From Affinundibacterium seohonense (GTDB lineage: Bacteria; Pseudomonadota; Gammaproteobacteria; Burkholderiales; Burkholderiaceae_D), in NCBI RefSeq assembly GCF_014284305.1, contig NZ_JACOFW010000006.1, positions 124,001 to 188,000 of the forward strand: 64,000 nucleotides of DNA, read 5' to 3'. Within the stretch, counting starts at the first letter, position 1. Every line of letters begins with the position of its first letter. The notes beneath the pieces were generated by a model. That model worked only from the letters and a program-made list of their open reading frames with translations. It was not told where the DNA came from and did not search any database. The position numbers and the translations under genes were made by a program. Positions 36,592 through 47,053 of this stretch are shown here, in pieces.

Positions 36592-39353
36592 TGTTGTTCC
36601 TGTCCTTCAACGACTATGGCTAATGGCAGCTCTGTGTGCAAGGCATTCATCAATTCAAAATCCGGCATTTGTGGTGGCACGCCTAAAGGCAAAGTAAATA
36701 AAATACAAGCACCGCCATCCGGTGACTTCGCCGCACGTATGTGACCATGATGCGCTTCTACTATCGCGCGGCAAATCGCTAAACCTAAGCCAACACCTGG
36801 CTTCGACGATTCACGCTCGCCACGGGTAAATTTTTCGAAAATGGCTTCTTCTTTACCCACCGGCAAACCCGGTCCGTTATCATAGACCATCACTTGGAGA
36901 TCGCACTCTAGAAGATTCACGTTCAATGTAATGCGTGAACCTTCTGGCGTATATTTCGCCGCGTTTTCTAACAAATTACAGAGAACGCGTTCTATCAGGA
37001 CCGCATCAAAATTCACTAGTGGTAAGTCGTTCGCCAGCAGGGTTTGCACTTGATGTTCTTTCAGTTGCGGTGTGCTGATACGTATCGCGCTACCTACTAC
37101 TTCCTCGAAAGGTTGCCACTGCAAATCCAATTTCACCTCGCCACTTTGTATGCGAGCCATATCTAGCAAATTGGCGACCAGGGCACTCATGCGCAGTGCC
37201 TCAGCGTACAGCGCTTGCGTCATGTCTTGTTGTTTATGACTAAGTTCGGGTTTCGATGTGCTCAGTGCTTCGGAGATACCGACTATCGAAGTCAAGGGTG
37301 TGCGTAAATCATGCGATAACGCCGCCAACAAGGAATTGCGCAGACGTTCCGATTCCATGTGAAGTAAAGCGCCTTGTGCAATCTCAATGTAGTGCACGCG
37401 CTCTAAGGCAATCGCTGCCAAGGCGGCGAAGGTATCGAGTTGTTGACGTTGTTCTGGGATCAAAATCCAACTACGATTTTCTGGTGCAATCGCCAGCAGA
37501 CCGCGCGTACGCATCGGTGCAACCAAAGGCAAATAGAAGTACGGACTCGAAGGTAAAGTATCCGTGCTGATTCCAGCTGCTTCGACTTTGTCAAACGCCC
37601 ATTGCGCAATACCCATATCTAAACCAGTCGCGGCGGATTCTGGCAATTGCATGCGCCCTTCATCATCAGGAAGTAACAAAATAGCTTTTGCACGAAAGGC
37701 ACTTTGTATTTTCGCTTGCGTAGCTTCGGTGATTTGCTCGCTCTGCAAGAAGCCTGACAAATCACGCGCGAATTCATACAGAGCCAATGAACGCGCCTCT
37801 CTATGCGATGCCACTTTGGCTTGATATCGGAGGCCGGCGGTCAAATGCCCTGTAATTAAACCGACTGCGAGCATGACGCCAAAAGTCATGACATATTGCA
37901 GATCGCTAACGGCGAATGAAAAACGCGGTGGCACGAAGAAAAAATCAAACGCCAATACACCCACCACCGTCGCCAGGACTGAAGGACCACGACCAAATCG
38001 TACTGCGACCAACACCACCGTCAGCAGGAATAGCATCGCGATATTGACGAGATTAAATATCGCGAGTAAAGGCGTTGCCACCAACGCAGTGATGACGCTG
38101 GCGAGCGCCGCATGCGCGTAGCGCATTGCACGTCGTTTGCCTACATTACCGTTTTCGGTCGGCATTGCATTGGTTTCTGAGGCGCGCGAGTCTTGGTTAG
38201 TTTCAAGCTGATTCGATTCGCCGCCTATCTCAATCAAATCCAGATTATGGGCACGTGCCGCCAACTGCTGCGCCAAGGTGGTGCGCCAGTTGAATACGGC
38301 TTTGCGACGGCCAATCACGATGCGTGAAAAATTGTACTGATTGGCATAATCGACGACGGTTTGCGCAATATCATTGCCCGTCAAGACGGCCGTTTTGGCA
38401 CCTAAATCTTGTGCCAGTTTTAGATTCTTTAAAATACGTTCGCGTGCCGACGCTGGCAATTTTTGTAGCGAAGGAGTCTCAATATAAATTGCCTGCCATT
38501 CCGCATTCATTTGTTTAGACAGACGCGCCGCACTGCGCACCACATGATCGGCGTTGGCTTGTGGTCCTATGCAGACCAACAAGGCAGCATCCGTCTTCCA
38601 TACTGCGTTAATCGATTTTTCTATGCGATAGGCTTGGACATCATCTTCGACTCTATCCGCGGTACGGCGTAAGGCGAGTTCGCGTAAAGCGATTAAATTG
38701 CCTTTGCGGAAAAAATTCTTCGCGGCACGCTCGGCTTGCTGAATTTTGTAGACGCGACCCGATTTTAAACGAGCGAGTAATTCATCGGCAGGAATATCTA
38801 CCAACACCACTTCATCGGCGTCATCAAAAATCTTATCAGGCAAAGTCTCTGCGACACGTATACCGGTGATGCCACCAACTACATCATTCAGGCTTTCCAA
38901 ATGCTGGACATTCACGGTGGTAAACACATCGATACCGGCATCTAACAATTCATCAACATCTTGCCAGCGCTTAGGATGACGCGAACCAGGCGCATTCGAA
39001 TGTGCGAGCTCATCCATCAAAATCAATGCAGGCTTGCGTGCTAAGGCTGCATCGATGTCAAACTCTTTCAAAGTCTTGTCACGATAGCTAATCGCTTTCA
39101 GAGGCAAGACTTCCAATCCATCCAATAGCGCTGCAGTCTCATCACGACCATGGGTTTCGATCACACCGACCAAGACTTCATCACCATTTTTCAGCAGTTT
39201 ATGCGCAGCAGATAGCATCGCATAAGTTTTGCCGACCCCAGCGGAGGCGCCAAAATAGATGCGTAATTTGCCACGTGTTGCACGCCGTTCCTGCGCCTGC
39301 ACATGCGCGAGCAGGACATCAGGATCGGGGCGTTGGTCGGTGTTGATTCCCAT
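36588..39353 (-). CDS. kdpD: KdpD, potassium-sensing histidine kinase
   Basis: 921 residues, full length. Order: KdpD N-terminal domain (about 25-235) with Walker A-like GASAGVGKTYAML and MDELAHSNAPGSRH; universal-stress-protein-like domain (about 255-380, IGRRKAVFNW); four membrane helices of DUF4118 (about 415-510, with FFFVPPRFSF); GAF-like region (about 520-650); HisKA with LSHDLRTPLTSIVGI (His near 683); HATPase (NLLENAAKYTPEGS, GVGLGLAICRAIVEAHHG). Senses low K+. Follows kdpC after about 30 bases. Confidence 0.96.
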   Translation of the reverse strand: MGINTDQRPDPDVLLAHVQAQERRATRGKLRIYFGASAGVGKTYAMLSAAHKLLKNGDEVLVGVIETHGRDETAALLDGLEVLPLKAISYRDKTLKEFDIDAALARKPALILMDELAHSNAPGSRHPKRWQDVDELLDAGIDVFTTVNVQHLESLNDVVGGITGIRVAETLPDKIFDDADEVVLVDIPADELLARLKSGRVYKIQQAERAAKNFFRKGNLIALRELALRRTADRVEDDVQAYRIEKSINAVWKTDAALLVCIGPQANADHVVRSAARLSKQMNAEWQAIYIETPSLQKLPASARERILKNLKLAQDLGAKTAVLTGNDIAQTVVDYANQYNFSRIVIGRRKAVFNWRTTLAQQLAARAHNLDLIEIGGESNQLETNQDSRASETNAMPTENGNVGKRRAMRYAHAALASVITALVATPLLAIFNLVNIAMLFLLTVVLVAVRFGRGPSVLATVVGVLAFDFFFVPPRFSFAVSDLQYVMTFGVMLAVGLITGHLTAGLRYQAKVASHREARSLALYEFARDLSGFLQSEQITEATQAKIQSAFRAKAILLLPDDEGRMQLPESAATGLDMGIAQWAFDKVEAAGISTDTLPSSPYFYLPLVAPMRTRGLLAIAPENRSWILIPEQRQQLDTFAALAAIALERVHYIEIAQGALLHMESERLRNSLLAALSHDLRTPLTSIVGISEALSTSKPELSHKQQDMTQALYAEALRMSALVANLLDMARIQSGEVKLDLQWQPFEEVVGSAIRISTPQLKEHQVQTLLANDLPLVNFDAVLIERVLCNLLENAAKYTPEGSRITLNVNLLECDLQVMVYDNGPGLPVGKEEAIFEKFTRGERESSKPGVGLGLAICRAIVEAHHGHIRAAKSPDGGACILFTLPLGVPPQMPDFELMNALHTELPLAIVVEGQEQQ

Positions 39354-39382
39354 AACAATTTGCGTGTCGTCGATTTAACTAA

Positions 39383-39973
39383 TTACTTAGATTGCGGGAG
39401 TGCTAGATTCAACTGCAGGACATTCACACGCGGTTCGCCAAACAAGCCCATAACAGGCTTCTGGGAGAATTGTTCGATTAATGCGCGTACCTGAGTCTCC
39501 GCCATTTTACGCTCACGCGCAATTCTTGGAACTTGATAATATGCAGCTGCTAAGCTGATTTCTGGATCTAAGCCGCTGGCTGAAGCGGTCACTAAGTCAA
39601 CCGGAATAGCTGCTGTATTGCTTGGATCAGCAGCTTTCAAAGCCTCAACACGGGCTTTCACATTTTCCAACTGCGACGCATTGGTCGGGCCTAAATTCGA
39701 GCCACTAGAATTGACAGCATTGTTCGCCATCGGACCTGTCGCAGAAGGACGCCCCCAGAAAAATTGAGGGGAGCTAAAGGATTGACCGATTAAACTAGAG
39801 CCGACCACTTTGCCATCTTTGACGATCAAACTGCCTTCTGCCTGATCGTTAAAGGCGACTTTCGCGATGCCTGTCATGGCTAGTGGATAAGCAATTCCTA
39901 CTACTACCGTCAGTCCCACAAACAGCATCACTGCAGGACGTAAGGTCGACAAGATAGAATTATTTGTATTCAT
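39383..39973 (-). CDS. kdpC: KdpC, subunit of K+-transporting ATPase
   Basis: 196 residues. One N-terminal membrane helix (about 12-32), then the periplasmic domain with GSSLIGQSFSSPQFFWGRPSATG, SGSNLGPTNASQL and DLVTASASGLDPEISLAAAYYQVPRIA, all KdpC hallmarks. Stabilises the KdpFAB complex. Good ribosome site (TAGGAAATATC). Unusually, 398 bases with a palindromic pair separate it from kdpB; in most operons these genes are nearly adjacent. Confidence 0.96.
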   Translation of the reverse strand: MNTNNSILSTLRPAVMLFVGLTVVVGIAYPLAMTGIAKVAFNDQAEGSLIVKDGKVVGSSLIGQSFSSPQFFWGRPSATGPMANNAVNSSGSNLGPTNASQLENVKARVEALKAADPSNTAAIPVDLVTASASGLDPEISLAAAYYQVPRIARERKMAETQVRALIEQFSQKPVMGLFGEPRVNVLQLNLALPQSK

Positions 39974-40080
39974 GATATTTCCTATTTTTTAGATTGCTTT
40001 ACAAGGAGCTTTATTTCGTAATGCCGGACTTGATCACAATGCTATCTCGAATAAATTTCTTGATAGTTTTGGTTTGAAAC

Positions 40081-40250
40081 TCCCTTCTCCCGCAAGCGGG
40101 AGAAGGGTCGGGGATGAGGGCTGTTCAGTTTCGGATGACATCTTTTAAACGTATACATATTGCGTTCTCTGCACTGTTCTAACCAATTCAATAACTTTGC
40201 TGTCGCTGAACTACCCTCACCCTAGCCCTCTCCCGCCTGCGGGAGAGGGA
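40081..40250. repeat. BIME-like inverted pair (family A) inside the kdp operon
   Basis: 40081-40120 (CTTCTCCCGC-AA-GCGGGAGAAG, tail TCGGGGATGAGGG) and, reversed, 40211-40250 (CTACCCTCACC lead, CTCTCCCGCCTGCGGGAGAG). Same architecture as 23255-23434. Lies in the kdpB-kdpC gap (39974-40371), which otherwise contains no gene. It may end some transcripts or protect kdpFAB message. Confidence 0.8.
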
Positions 40251-40371
40251 ACGTTGACACGTCAACAGTTGGTCATCATCCAGTATGTAGAGTTCGCCTC
40301 TCCGCCTTTTAAACTAGACCCGATACATTTTCAAATCAGAGTCCGTCATGACACCTAATGGTCGCAACCAA

Positions 40372-42531
40372 CTAAGCCAAATTCAAGAAAGTCAAAATCA
40401 TATCGATCAATTTAATCCCGACGAAAGGCAAGACAATACCGCCCAGGCCATAGATCAAAAGATTACGACGCAATAACAAAGACGCACCAACTGCACGATA
40501 CTTCACACCTTTTAATGCCAAAGGAATCAAGAACACAATAATCAAAGCATTAAAAATCACCGCTGACATAATGGCTGTATTTGGACTGGTCAATTGCATG
40601 ATGTCCAACGATTTCAGCTGCGGATAAGTCGCCACAAATGCAGCAGGGATAATCGCAAAGTATTTGGCGATATCATTCGCAATCGAGAAGGTGGTCAAAG
40701 ATCCACGTGTCATCAGCATTTGTTTACCGATTTCAACGATCTCCAACAACTTGGTCGGATTCGAATCCAGATCCACCATATTGCCCGCTTCTTTTGCGGC
40801 TTGCGTACCAGAATTCATCGCCACCGCCACGTCAGCTTGCGCCAAAGCAGGAGCGTCATTGGTGCCGTCACCGGTCATCGCGACTAAACGACCTTCAGCT
40901 TGATAGCTGCGTATCAATTTTAATTTATCTTCGGGCGTTGCTTCTGCCAGAAAATCATCAACGCCTGCCTCGGCCGCAATGGCCGCTGCGGTCAATTTAT
41001 TGTCACCGGTGATCATCACAGTTTTAATACCCATGCGACGCAACTCGGCAAAACGTTCTTTGATGCCGCCTTTGACGATATCTTTCAGCTCTATCGCGCC
41101 CATGACTTTGCCGTCATCGACCACCACAAGTGGCGTGCTACCACGTCGTGAAATATCATCAACGGTTTTAATGACTTCGACAGGGAAAGCACGTCCAGCT
41201 GCCTCCTGAAACTTCCTCACCGCATCAGCCGCACCTTTACGTACTACACGAACCACACCTTCACCGATATCGATACCACTCATACGTGTTTGTGCTGTGA
41301 ATTGTACGAACTGTGCTTGCAAAGACGCCATTTCACGTTCACGTAAATTAAAGCGCTGTTTTGCCAACACGACGATACTGCGGCCTTCAGGGGTTTCATC
41401 TGCTAAAGAAGCTAGTTGCGCCACATCAGCCAACTGCACTGCCGTCACGCCCGGCGCGGGGAAAAATTCTGAGGCCTGACGATTACCCAAAGTGATAGTA
41501 CCGGTTTTGTCCAATAACAAGACATCGACGTCACCGGCAGCTTCCACTGCACGACCAGACGTGGCAATCACATTCGCTTGCATCATACGGCTCATCCCTG
41601 CCACACCAATCGCGGACAACAACCCACCGATCGTGGTCGGGATCAAGCAAACCAACAAGGCAATCAAGACTGTGATGGATACAGGTGCAGAACTCAAACC
41701 TAAGGCGGTTGCGGCGCTGACGCTAAACAGAGAAAACGGTAACAGCGTGACTGTCACGACTAAAAAGATAATCGTCAAGGCGATCAGCAAAATCGTCAAG
41801 GCGACTTCGTTCGGCGTTTTTTGACGTTTAGCGCCCTCGACCATGGCGATCATACGATCAATGAAGGCTTCACCTGGATTAGAAGTCACGCGCACCACCA
41901 ACCAGTCGGACAATACACGAGTACCTCCAGTGACAGATGAAAAATCACCACCCGATTCACGGATCACAGGCGCAGATTCACCGGTAATCGCACTTTCATC
42001 CACGGTCGCAACACCTTCTATGACTTCACCGTCAATCGCGATCACATCATTGGCTTCCACCAAAAACACATCACCTTTACGCAAGTCTTGCACGTTCGCT
42101 GGCAACCAAGTTGTACCATGTTTCGGTGTTGCCAATTTCTTGGCGATCGTCGATTGCTTTAAGCCTTTCAATGAGGCCGCTTGTGCTTTGCTGCGACCTT
42201 CAGCCAGTGCTTCGGCAAAATTCGCGAACAAGACGGTGAACCACAACCAGATGGAGATCGCCAGAATAAAGCCTGCATCAGCTTCGCCCTTACCGAGCAA
42301 GGCTTGCACATACAGCATACTGGTGATGATGCTGCCGACATACACCACGAACATGACAGGACTACGTAATTGCGTACGTGGCGTCAATTTGCGGAAAGCA
42401 TCGATAATGGCGGGCTTGATCAGCTTCGCATCAAATAGCGCCAGACGATTTTTCGTACTGGCAGTATCGACGCTAACGATTTGTTCAGCCTTAGCGCCGG
42501 CTAGATTTTTTTGTAAATTCGTATTAGACAT
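40372..42531 (-). CDS. kdpB: KdpB, catalytic P-type ATPase subunit
   Basis: 719 residues, slightly longer than the usual 680-690 because of a 30-40 residue N-terminal extension. P-type motifs: phosphorylated Asp in [16 protein letters not shown] near residue 342, [23 protein letters not shown] hinge motif near 560, and the TGES actuator loop ([13 protein letters not shown]) near 180. [33 protein letters not shown] forms the membrane ion-coupling helix. Energises K+ uptake through KdpA. It follows kdpA with a 16-base gap. Confidence 0.97.
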   Translation of the reverse strand: MSNTNLQKNLAGAKAEQIVSVDTASTKNRLALFDAKLIKPAIIDAFRKLTPRTQLRSPVMFVVYVGSIITSMLYVQALLGKGEADAGFILAISIWLWFTVLFANFAEALAEGRSKAQAASLKGLKQSTIAKKLATPKHGTTWLPANVQDLRKGDVFLVEANDVIAIDGEVIEGVATVDESAITGESAPVIRESGGDFSSVTGGTRVLSDWLVVRVTSNPGEAFIDRMIAMVEGAKRQKTPNEVALTILLIALTIIFLVVTVTLLPFSLFSVSAATALGLSSAPVSITVLIALLVCLIPTTIGGLLSAIGVAGMSRMMQANVIATSGRAVEAAGDVDVLLLDKTGTITLGNRQASEFFPAPGVTAVQLADVAQLASLADETPEGRSIVVLAKQRFNLREREMASLQAQFVQFTAQTRMSGIDIGEGVVRVVRKGAADAVRKFQEAAGRAFPVEVIKTVDDISRRGSTPLVVVDDGKVMGAIELKDIVKGGIKERFAELRRMGIKTVMITGDNKLTAAAIAAEAGVDDFLAEATPEDKLKLIRSYQAEGRLVAMTGDGTNDAPALAQADVAVAMNSGTQAAKEAGNMVDLDSNPTKLLEIVEIGKQMLMTRGSLTTFSIANDIAKYFAIIPAAFVATYPQLKSLDIMQLTSPNTAIMSAVIFNALIIVFLIPLALKGVKYRAVGASLLLRRNLLIYGLGGIVLPFVGIKLIDMILTFLNLA

Positions 42532-42547
42532 CAGATTCTCCTAGGGC

Positions 42548-44368
42548 TTAGCGTGGACTTGCTGAGCTAAACATTTGCAAATGTTCGACCACAGGCCCCA
42601 AAGCCAAAGCCGGTACATAGTTCAACACACTAATCAACACCACAGTGCCAGCCAACAGCGCGATAAACATAGGGCCATGGGTAGGCATCGTGCCGGCATT
42701 CACTTCCAGGCGTTTTTTCGCTGCTAATGAACCAGCAATCGCAAGCACAGGAACGATCACGGCAAAGCGTCCAAACCACATCGCTATCGCTAGCATGATG
42801 TTGTAGAAAGGCGTGTTCGAAGTCAGACCAGCAAAGGCACTACCATTATTATTCGCTGCTGAGGTAAAGGCGTATAACACCTCAGAGAAGCCATGCGCAC
42901 CGGGGTTCAAAATACCAGCACGTCCCGCTTCACTCATGACCGCGATTGCCGTACCAGCCAACACCAAAATCGGCGTCACCAAGATCGCGATGGAAGTCAT
43001 TTTCATTTCGTAGGCTTGGATTTTTTTACCCAAATATTCTGGAGTACGACCTATCATCAAACCGGCGATAAACACGGCAAGAATCGCGAAGATCAACATG
43101 CCATACAGTCCGGAGCCAACGCCACCAAACACCACTTCACCAAATTGCATGAAAGCCAGCGGCACCAAACCACCGAGTGGCATTAAGGAGTCATGCATGG
43201 CATTCACCGCACCGCAGGAAGCGGCTGTCGTCACCGCTGCAAACAAGGTCGAGGCGCTGATACCAAAGCGACTTTCTTTGCCTTCCATATTGCCACCCGC
43301 TTGTAAGGCGCTCTGCGCTTGGTCAATATTCAGCGCCGCGTAAGCAGGATGAGCTTGCTGCTCCGCCGCCATGACACCTAGAGCCATCAACACAAATAGG
43401 ATGCTCATGGTGGCAAGTATCGCGATGCCCTGACGCTGATCACCGACCATACGACCAAAAGCAAAACACAGGCCGCCAGGAATCAAGAAGATCGCAATCA
43501 TTTGGAAAAAGTTAGTCAAGGCCGTTGGATTCTCGAACGGATGTGCTGAGTTCATATTAAAAAACCCACCACCATTGGTCCCTAATAACTTGATCGCTTC
43601 TTGTGAAGCAACTGGCCCCATCGCCAAAGTTTGTGTCTTTGTAGTCAGCGTTTCCATGACAGGCGCGCCTTGGTCGTCTTTCAAAGCTTGCCCATCTGCG
43701 CCAGTTGCTGGCACGCTATATGTCACAGGCTCAATCAATTGCACTTCTTTGTAGGAAGAGAAATTTTGAATCACGCCCTGACTAATCAGGAAAGTCGCGA
43801 AAATTACCGACAGTGGTAACAACAAATACACCGTTGAGCGTGTCATATCGACCCAGAAGTTACCGATGGATTTGGAGGAGTGCCGCGAGAAGCCACGAAT
43901 CAATGCAAACACCACCGCAATCCCAGTCGCTGCGGAAAAGAAGTTTTGTCCGGCAAGCACCAACATCTGAGTCAAATAACTCATAGTCGCTTCACCGACA
44001 TAGCCTTGCCAGTTGGTGTTACTAACAAAACTTACGGCGGTATTAAAAGAAGAATCTGCACTGACATTCGCCATGCCTTGTGGATTCAAGGGTAACCAGA
44101 ATTGCAGGCGTTGGACCGTATAGACCATCAATGTACCAAAGGCATTGAATACTAACAAAGCGATTACATAGCCTTTCCAGCCCATTTCCTGATCGCTTTT
44201 GACACCGGCCAATTTGTATAACCCACGCTCTAAGTAGCCCAACCAATTCAAACCAGAGACATTGGTTTTTTCATCTGCCACTTGGCTAATTAACTTACCC
44301 AATGGATAAGCCAAGACCAACAAGACCGCGAAAAAGACCAGCATTAAGATTAAAGATTGACTAGTCAT
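42548..44368 (-). CDS. kdpA: KdpA, potassium-binding and translocating subunit
   Basis: 606 residues from the ATG at 44368, which overlaps the kdpF stop (TGATG); a GTG one codon earlier is possible. Ten-helix channel-like subunit. Selectivity-filter loops: [35 protein letters not shown], and [20 protein letters not shown]. Late segment [17 protein letters not shown] is also typical. Inner membrane. Somewhat longer than the 557-residue E. coli protein, with an insertion around residues 195-225. Confidence 0.97.
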   Translation of the reverse strand: MTSQSLILMLVFFAVLLVLAYPLGKLISQVADEKTNVSGLNWLGYLERGLYKLAGVKSDQEMGWKGYVIALLVFNAFGTLMVYTVQRLQFWLPLNPQGMANVSADSSFNTAVSFVSNTNWQGYVGEATMSYLTQMLVLAGQNFFSAATGIAVVFALIRGFSRHSSKSIGNFWVDMTRSTVYLLLPLSVIFATFLISQGVIQNFSSYKEVQLIEPVTYSVPATGADGQALKDDQGAPVMETLTTKTQTLAMGPVASQEAIKLLGTNGGGFFNMNSAHPFENPTALTNFFQMIAIFLIPGGLCFAFGRMVGDQRQGIAILATMSILFVLMALGVMAAEQQAHPAYAALNIDQAQSALQAGGNMEGKESRFGISASTLFAAVTTAASCGAVNAMHDSLMPLGGLVPLAFMQFGEVVFGGVGSGLYGMLIFAILAVFIAGLMIGRTPEYLGKKIQAYEMKMTSIAILVTPILVLAGTAIAVMSEAGRAGILNPGAHGFSEVLYAFTSAANNNGSAFAGLTSNTPFYNIMLAIAMWFGRFAVIVPVLAIAGSLAAKKRLEVNAGTMPTHGPMFIALLAGTVVLISVLNYVPALALGPVVEHLQMFSSASPR

Positions 44369-44457
44369 CACAGCTCCTCTGCATTTAACAATGCATATAC
44401 CAAATACACCAGCAAAGCCGCTGCAACCACGCTGCCGATAACATAAAAGCTATTCAT
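44368..44457 (-). CDS. kdpF: KdpF, small stabilising membrane peptide
   Basis: 29 codons: [29 protein letters not shown], written here as two parts [19 protein letters not shown] and [11 protein letters not shown] single hydrophobic helix of the right length and position for KdpF, which binds KdpA and stabilises the complex. Its stop overlaps the kdpA start (TGATG) and its start overlaps the stop of the preceding 45-codon gene (TAATG). Ribosome site GGAGAGC lies inside that gene. Confidence 0.88.
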   Translation of the reverse strand: MNSFYVIGSVVAAALLVYLVYALLNAEEL

Positions 44458-44594
44458 TATTTGCTCTCCAGCTTGTTGTCATGACGGTTATCCAATTTGT
44501 GACACATAGCTGCTAGGGCCAGCACCAACAGGAAGAATCCTAGGATTCCCCCTACATATAAAATATCGATCAAGTTTTCAATCAAGTTAGCCAT
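44457..44594 (-). CDS. 45-residue single-pass membrane protein heading the kdp operon
   Basis: Starts MANLIENLIDILYVGGILGF, continues FLLVLALAAMCHKLDNR, ends HDNKLESK. One hydrophobic helix (about 9-33) and a charged C-terminal tail. The start has GGAGGATGGG around it and its stop overlaps the kdpF ATG by one base, so translation of kdpF is coupled to it. I do not recognise a named family; the position suggests an accessory or regulatory peptide of the Kdp complex. Coding is supported by the tight overlaps on both sides and the clear helix. Confidence 0.72.
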   Translation of the reverse strand: MANLIENLIDILYVGGILGFFLLVLALAAMCHKLDNRHDNKLESK

Positions 44595-44673
44595 CCCATC
44601 CTCCATAAGCATTTTCTGCAGATAGAAGCATAGTAAAAACCGTATAAGAATCTTGTTAAAAGACAGGTGCGTG

Positions 44674-44691
44674 GTGTAAACAAAGTGTAAA
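44674..44691 (-). promoter_or_regulatory. Tandem KdpE-type boxes
   Basis: GTGTAAA occurs twice (44674-44680, 44685-44691) with an 11-base period, one helical turn, as expected for an OmpR-family dimer. On the minus strand this reads TTTACAC-N4-TTTACAC, resembling the T-rich TTTACAC segment of the E. coli kdp operator. It lies 80-97 bases upstream of the first kdp gene and 29 bases before the divergent kinase, so it may control both. Confidence 0.6.
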
Positions 44692-44719
44692 AATTGCGGG
44701 GTTTCCTTACGCTTTTCTA

Positions 44720-46282
44720 ATGAGGCCTATGTTAGGCTTTCGTATGACTACGATTTTTAGCAAACTTTTGCGACATCTTTACGCGCTGCGGGCATGGTTG
44801 TTCCTACTCTTGTTGTTATCCATCGCCACCCTGCTCTCGTCCTTACTAAGCACCTTTGTCAGCTTCACCAGCCAGGCCATGCTATTTGTGCTGGTCGTGA
44901 CGATCGCCGCCTATCAGTTGGACAGATTGCAATCCATCATCGGTGCGGTGGCGTCTGTCTTACTACTGAATTTTTTCTTCGTGCCGCCAACTTGGACTTT
45001 TCATGTCGAGCAATCTGAGCATTTAATTGCGCTAGGTACGATGCTCGTCGTGGCGCTGGTCATCAATCAATTGACCACGCGCCTTAAACAAGAAACCGTG
45101 TTGGCACATTTAAACGAACAACGTGCGCGACAGTTGCAAGAGTTGGCGATAAGCTTGACCATCACCGAAACGACTGCGGCCATTCAGCAACTCGGGCAAG
45201 CGGCGTTTGAACGCGCCTTTCAGGGTAGAACCTGCCTGATACTTGCCGATCAGAACCTGAGTTTGGATAAACGAACTGATTTAAGCAGGCAACAAATCGA
45301 TGGACTGCGATGCTGTATGAAAGAGATGCAATTTCTGGGCGCGGGTAGTTTGCGTTGGGGCGATTTGAATGATTGGTATGTTCCCTTGGGTAGTGCTGGT
45401 CAAGTTCGGGGCGCGGTATTGATACAAACGGTACGACCGAATGACGAAGATGGACAAGAACATGCCAAAGCCTTATGTTCACTATTAACGCAGGCTTTCG
45501 AGCGCTTACAACTAAACCTATATTTGCAAACCGCTCAAAACGAAGCGCAAAAGCAGCAGCTTCAAAGTATTTTTTTATCAGCGATCTCCCATGATTTGCG
45601 CACGCCCTTAGCAGTGATGGTGGGAGCAGCAAGTGCCTTACAAAGTCAAGGCGCTAAGCTCTCTGCTGACCAGCAAGATAAACTACTAGAAAGCATTGTC
45701 AACGAAGGCAACTATCTGACCAATGTCACCGAAAATACTTTGCAACTAGTACGTCTTACCCATGCAGAAAACAGCCTGCGACGCGATTGGGAATCGATAG
45801 AGGAAATCGTCGGCGCGGTATTGGCCAGAATCAAACAGGGAAATAATGAGTCTCGCATTCAAGCCACATTAGCCAAAGACTTACCACTATTACGTCTCGA
45901 TCCCGTACTCATTGCTCAATTGCTCAGCAACTTAGTAGACGATGCTTTGAAATATAGCGATGAACTAGTGGAGCTGGACGTTGCCGTTCAACATAAAGCG
46001 CACCCAGCATTCTTGCAAGTGGCAATCAAAGATCGTGGCCCCGGCATTCCCGACGCTGAGCATGACAGTATCTTTGTCGCCTACTCACGTTTAGCACAAC
46101 ACGATCAGTCCAATCAACGCAGTGCAGGCTTGGGATTAGCCGTCTGTCGTGCAATCGCCAAAGCCCATGACGGCAATTTGATGGTTCAAAATAGAGACCA
46201 AGGTGGTAGCTGTTTTGTACTAACACTGCCTATTCCCGAACTACCAGCATTCAAGCCCGAACTTACGATAACGAACCCATGA
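44720..46282 (+). CDS. Short KdpD-like sensor kinase (DUF4118 + HisKA + HATPase)
   Basis: 520 residues, or 512 if the ATG at 44744 is used, which has AGG 7 bases upstream and is preferred by spacing. Contains the DUF4118 four-helix membrane block (about 25-120, NFFFVPPTWTFHVE), a GAF-like region, HisKA with AISHDLRTPLAVMVGAAS, and HATPase (NLVDDALKYSDE, RGPGIPD, SAGLGLAVCRAIAKAHDG). It matches the C-terminal half of KdpD but lacks the KdpD and USP domains. Divergent from kdpFABC. The regulator gene overlaps its stop by 4 bases. Confidence 0.9.
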   Translation: MRPMLGFRMTTIFSKLLRHLYALRAWLFLLLLLSIATLLSSLLSTFVSFTSQAMLFVLVVTIAAYQLDRLQSIIGAVASVLLLNFFFVPPTWTFHVEQSEHLIALGTMLVVALVINQLTTRLKQETVLAHLNEQRARQLQELAISLTITETTAAIQQLGQAAFERAFQGRTCLILADQNLSLDKRTDLSRQQIDGLRCCMKEMQFLGAGSLRWGDLNDWYVPLGSAGQVRGAVLIQTVRPNDEDGQEHAKALCSLLTQAFERLQLNLYLQTAQNEAQKQQLQSIFLSAISHDLRTPLAVMVGAASALQSQGAKLSADQQDKLLESIVNEGNYLTNVTENTLQLVRLTHAENSLRRDWESIEEIVGAVLARIKQGNNESRIQATLAKDLPLLRLDPVLIAQLLSNLVDDALKYSDELVELDVAVQHKAHPAFLQVAIKDRGPGIPDAEHDSIFVAYSRLAQHDQSNQRSAGLGLAVCRAIAKAHDGNLMVQNRDQGGSCFVLTLPIPELPAFKPELTITNP

Positions 46283-46986
46283 CGATACGTGTCCTCATCG
46301 TCGAAGACGACAAAGAAATCCGCAAGTTGATACACGCTAGTCTGAGTGTAGAAGGCTTCGAGGTACAAACCGCGACTTCCATCAGCGAAGCAAGCGCAAT
46401 GCTACAGCATGCCTTACCCGATCTGCTATTACTTGATCTGGGTCTGCCCGACGGCGACGGCGAACAACTAGTGCGCCAGTTGCGCACCCAACACAATTTG
46501 CCGATTTTGATCATTTCAGCTCGTCATCAAGAGACACAAAAAATCCGTTTACTCGATGCCGGTGCCGATGATTTTTTAGTAAAACCGTTCAGCGTGCCAG
46601 AGCTCTTAGCCCGTATGCGCGTCGCCCTGCGCCATCGAGGTACGCGTCTGGCAGCGGCGATCACCGAATATACGCATCTAGATTTATTCATCGATTTAGC
46701 CAAACATGCGGTGACTTTGCGCGGGCAGACCATACATCTGACGCCCACCGAATTCAATCTACTAGCACGCTTGGTACGCAGTGCTGGCTATCTAGTCACG
46801 CATCGGCAATTGCTCAGTGATGTGTGGGGGCCGGAATACGTAGAGCATACGCATTATCTACGCCTCTACATGGCGCAACTCAGAGCCAAGATTGAGGATC
46901 ACCCCGCCGAGCCACGTTATCTGCTAACAGAAACAGGAGTCGGCTATCGACTTGCTACCTCCGACGACAATGCTAATGGCAATTAA
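46279..46986 (+). CDS. KdpE-like response regulator
   Basis: 235 residues. Receiver: VEDDKEIRKL, Asp in LLLLDLGLPDGDG near 54, Lys in DFLVKPFS near 104; winged helix: LTPTEFNLLARLVRSAGYLVTHRQLLSDVWG, THYLRLYMAQLRAKIED, YLLTETGVGYRL. Very like KdpE at 35872 and partnered with the overlapping short KdpD-like kinase. The next gene downstream is kup, 67 bases away, so a role in kup or kdp control is likely. Confidence 0.92.
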   Translation: MTIRVLIVEDDKEIRKLIHASLSVEGFEVQTATSISEASAMLQHALPDLLLLDLGLPDGDGEQLVRQLRTQHNLPILIISARHQETQKIRLLDAGADDFLVKPFSVPELLARMRVALRHRGTRLAAAITEYTHLDLFIDLAKHAVTLRGQTIHLTPTEFNLLARLVRSAGYLVTHRQLLSDVWGPEYVEHTHYLRLYMAQLRAKIEDHPAEPRYLLTETGVGYRLATSDDNANGN

Positions 46987-47053
46987 GATCCTTATGCCTT
47001 CCTAACACGACAACAAAGACAATCGAAGTCTGTTCAATTTATGTCAGGTTTTT

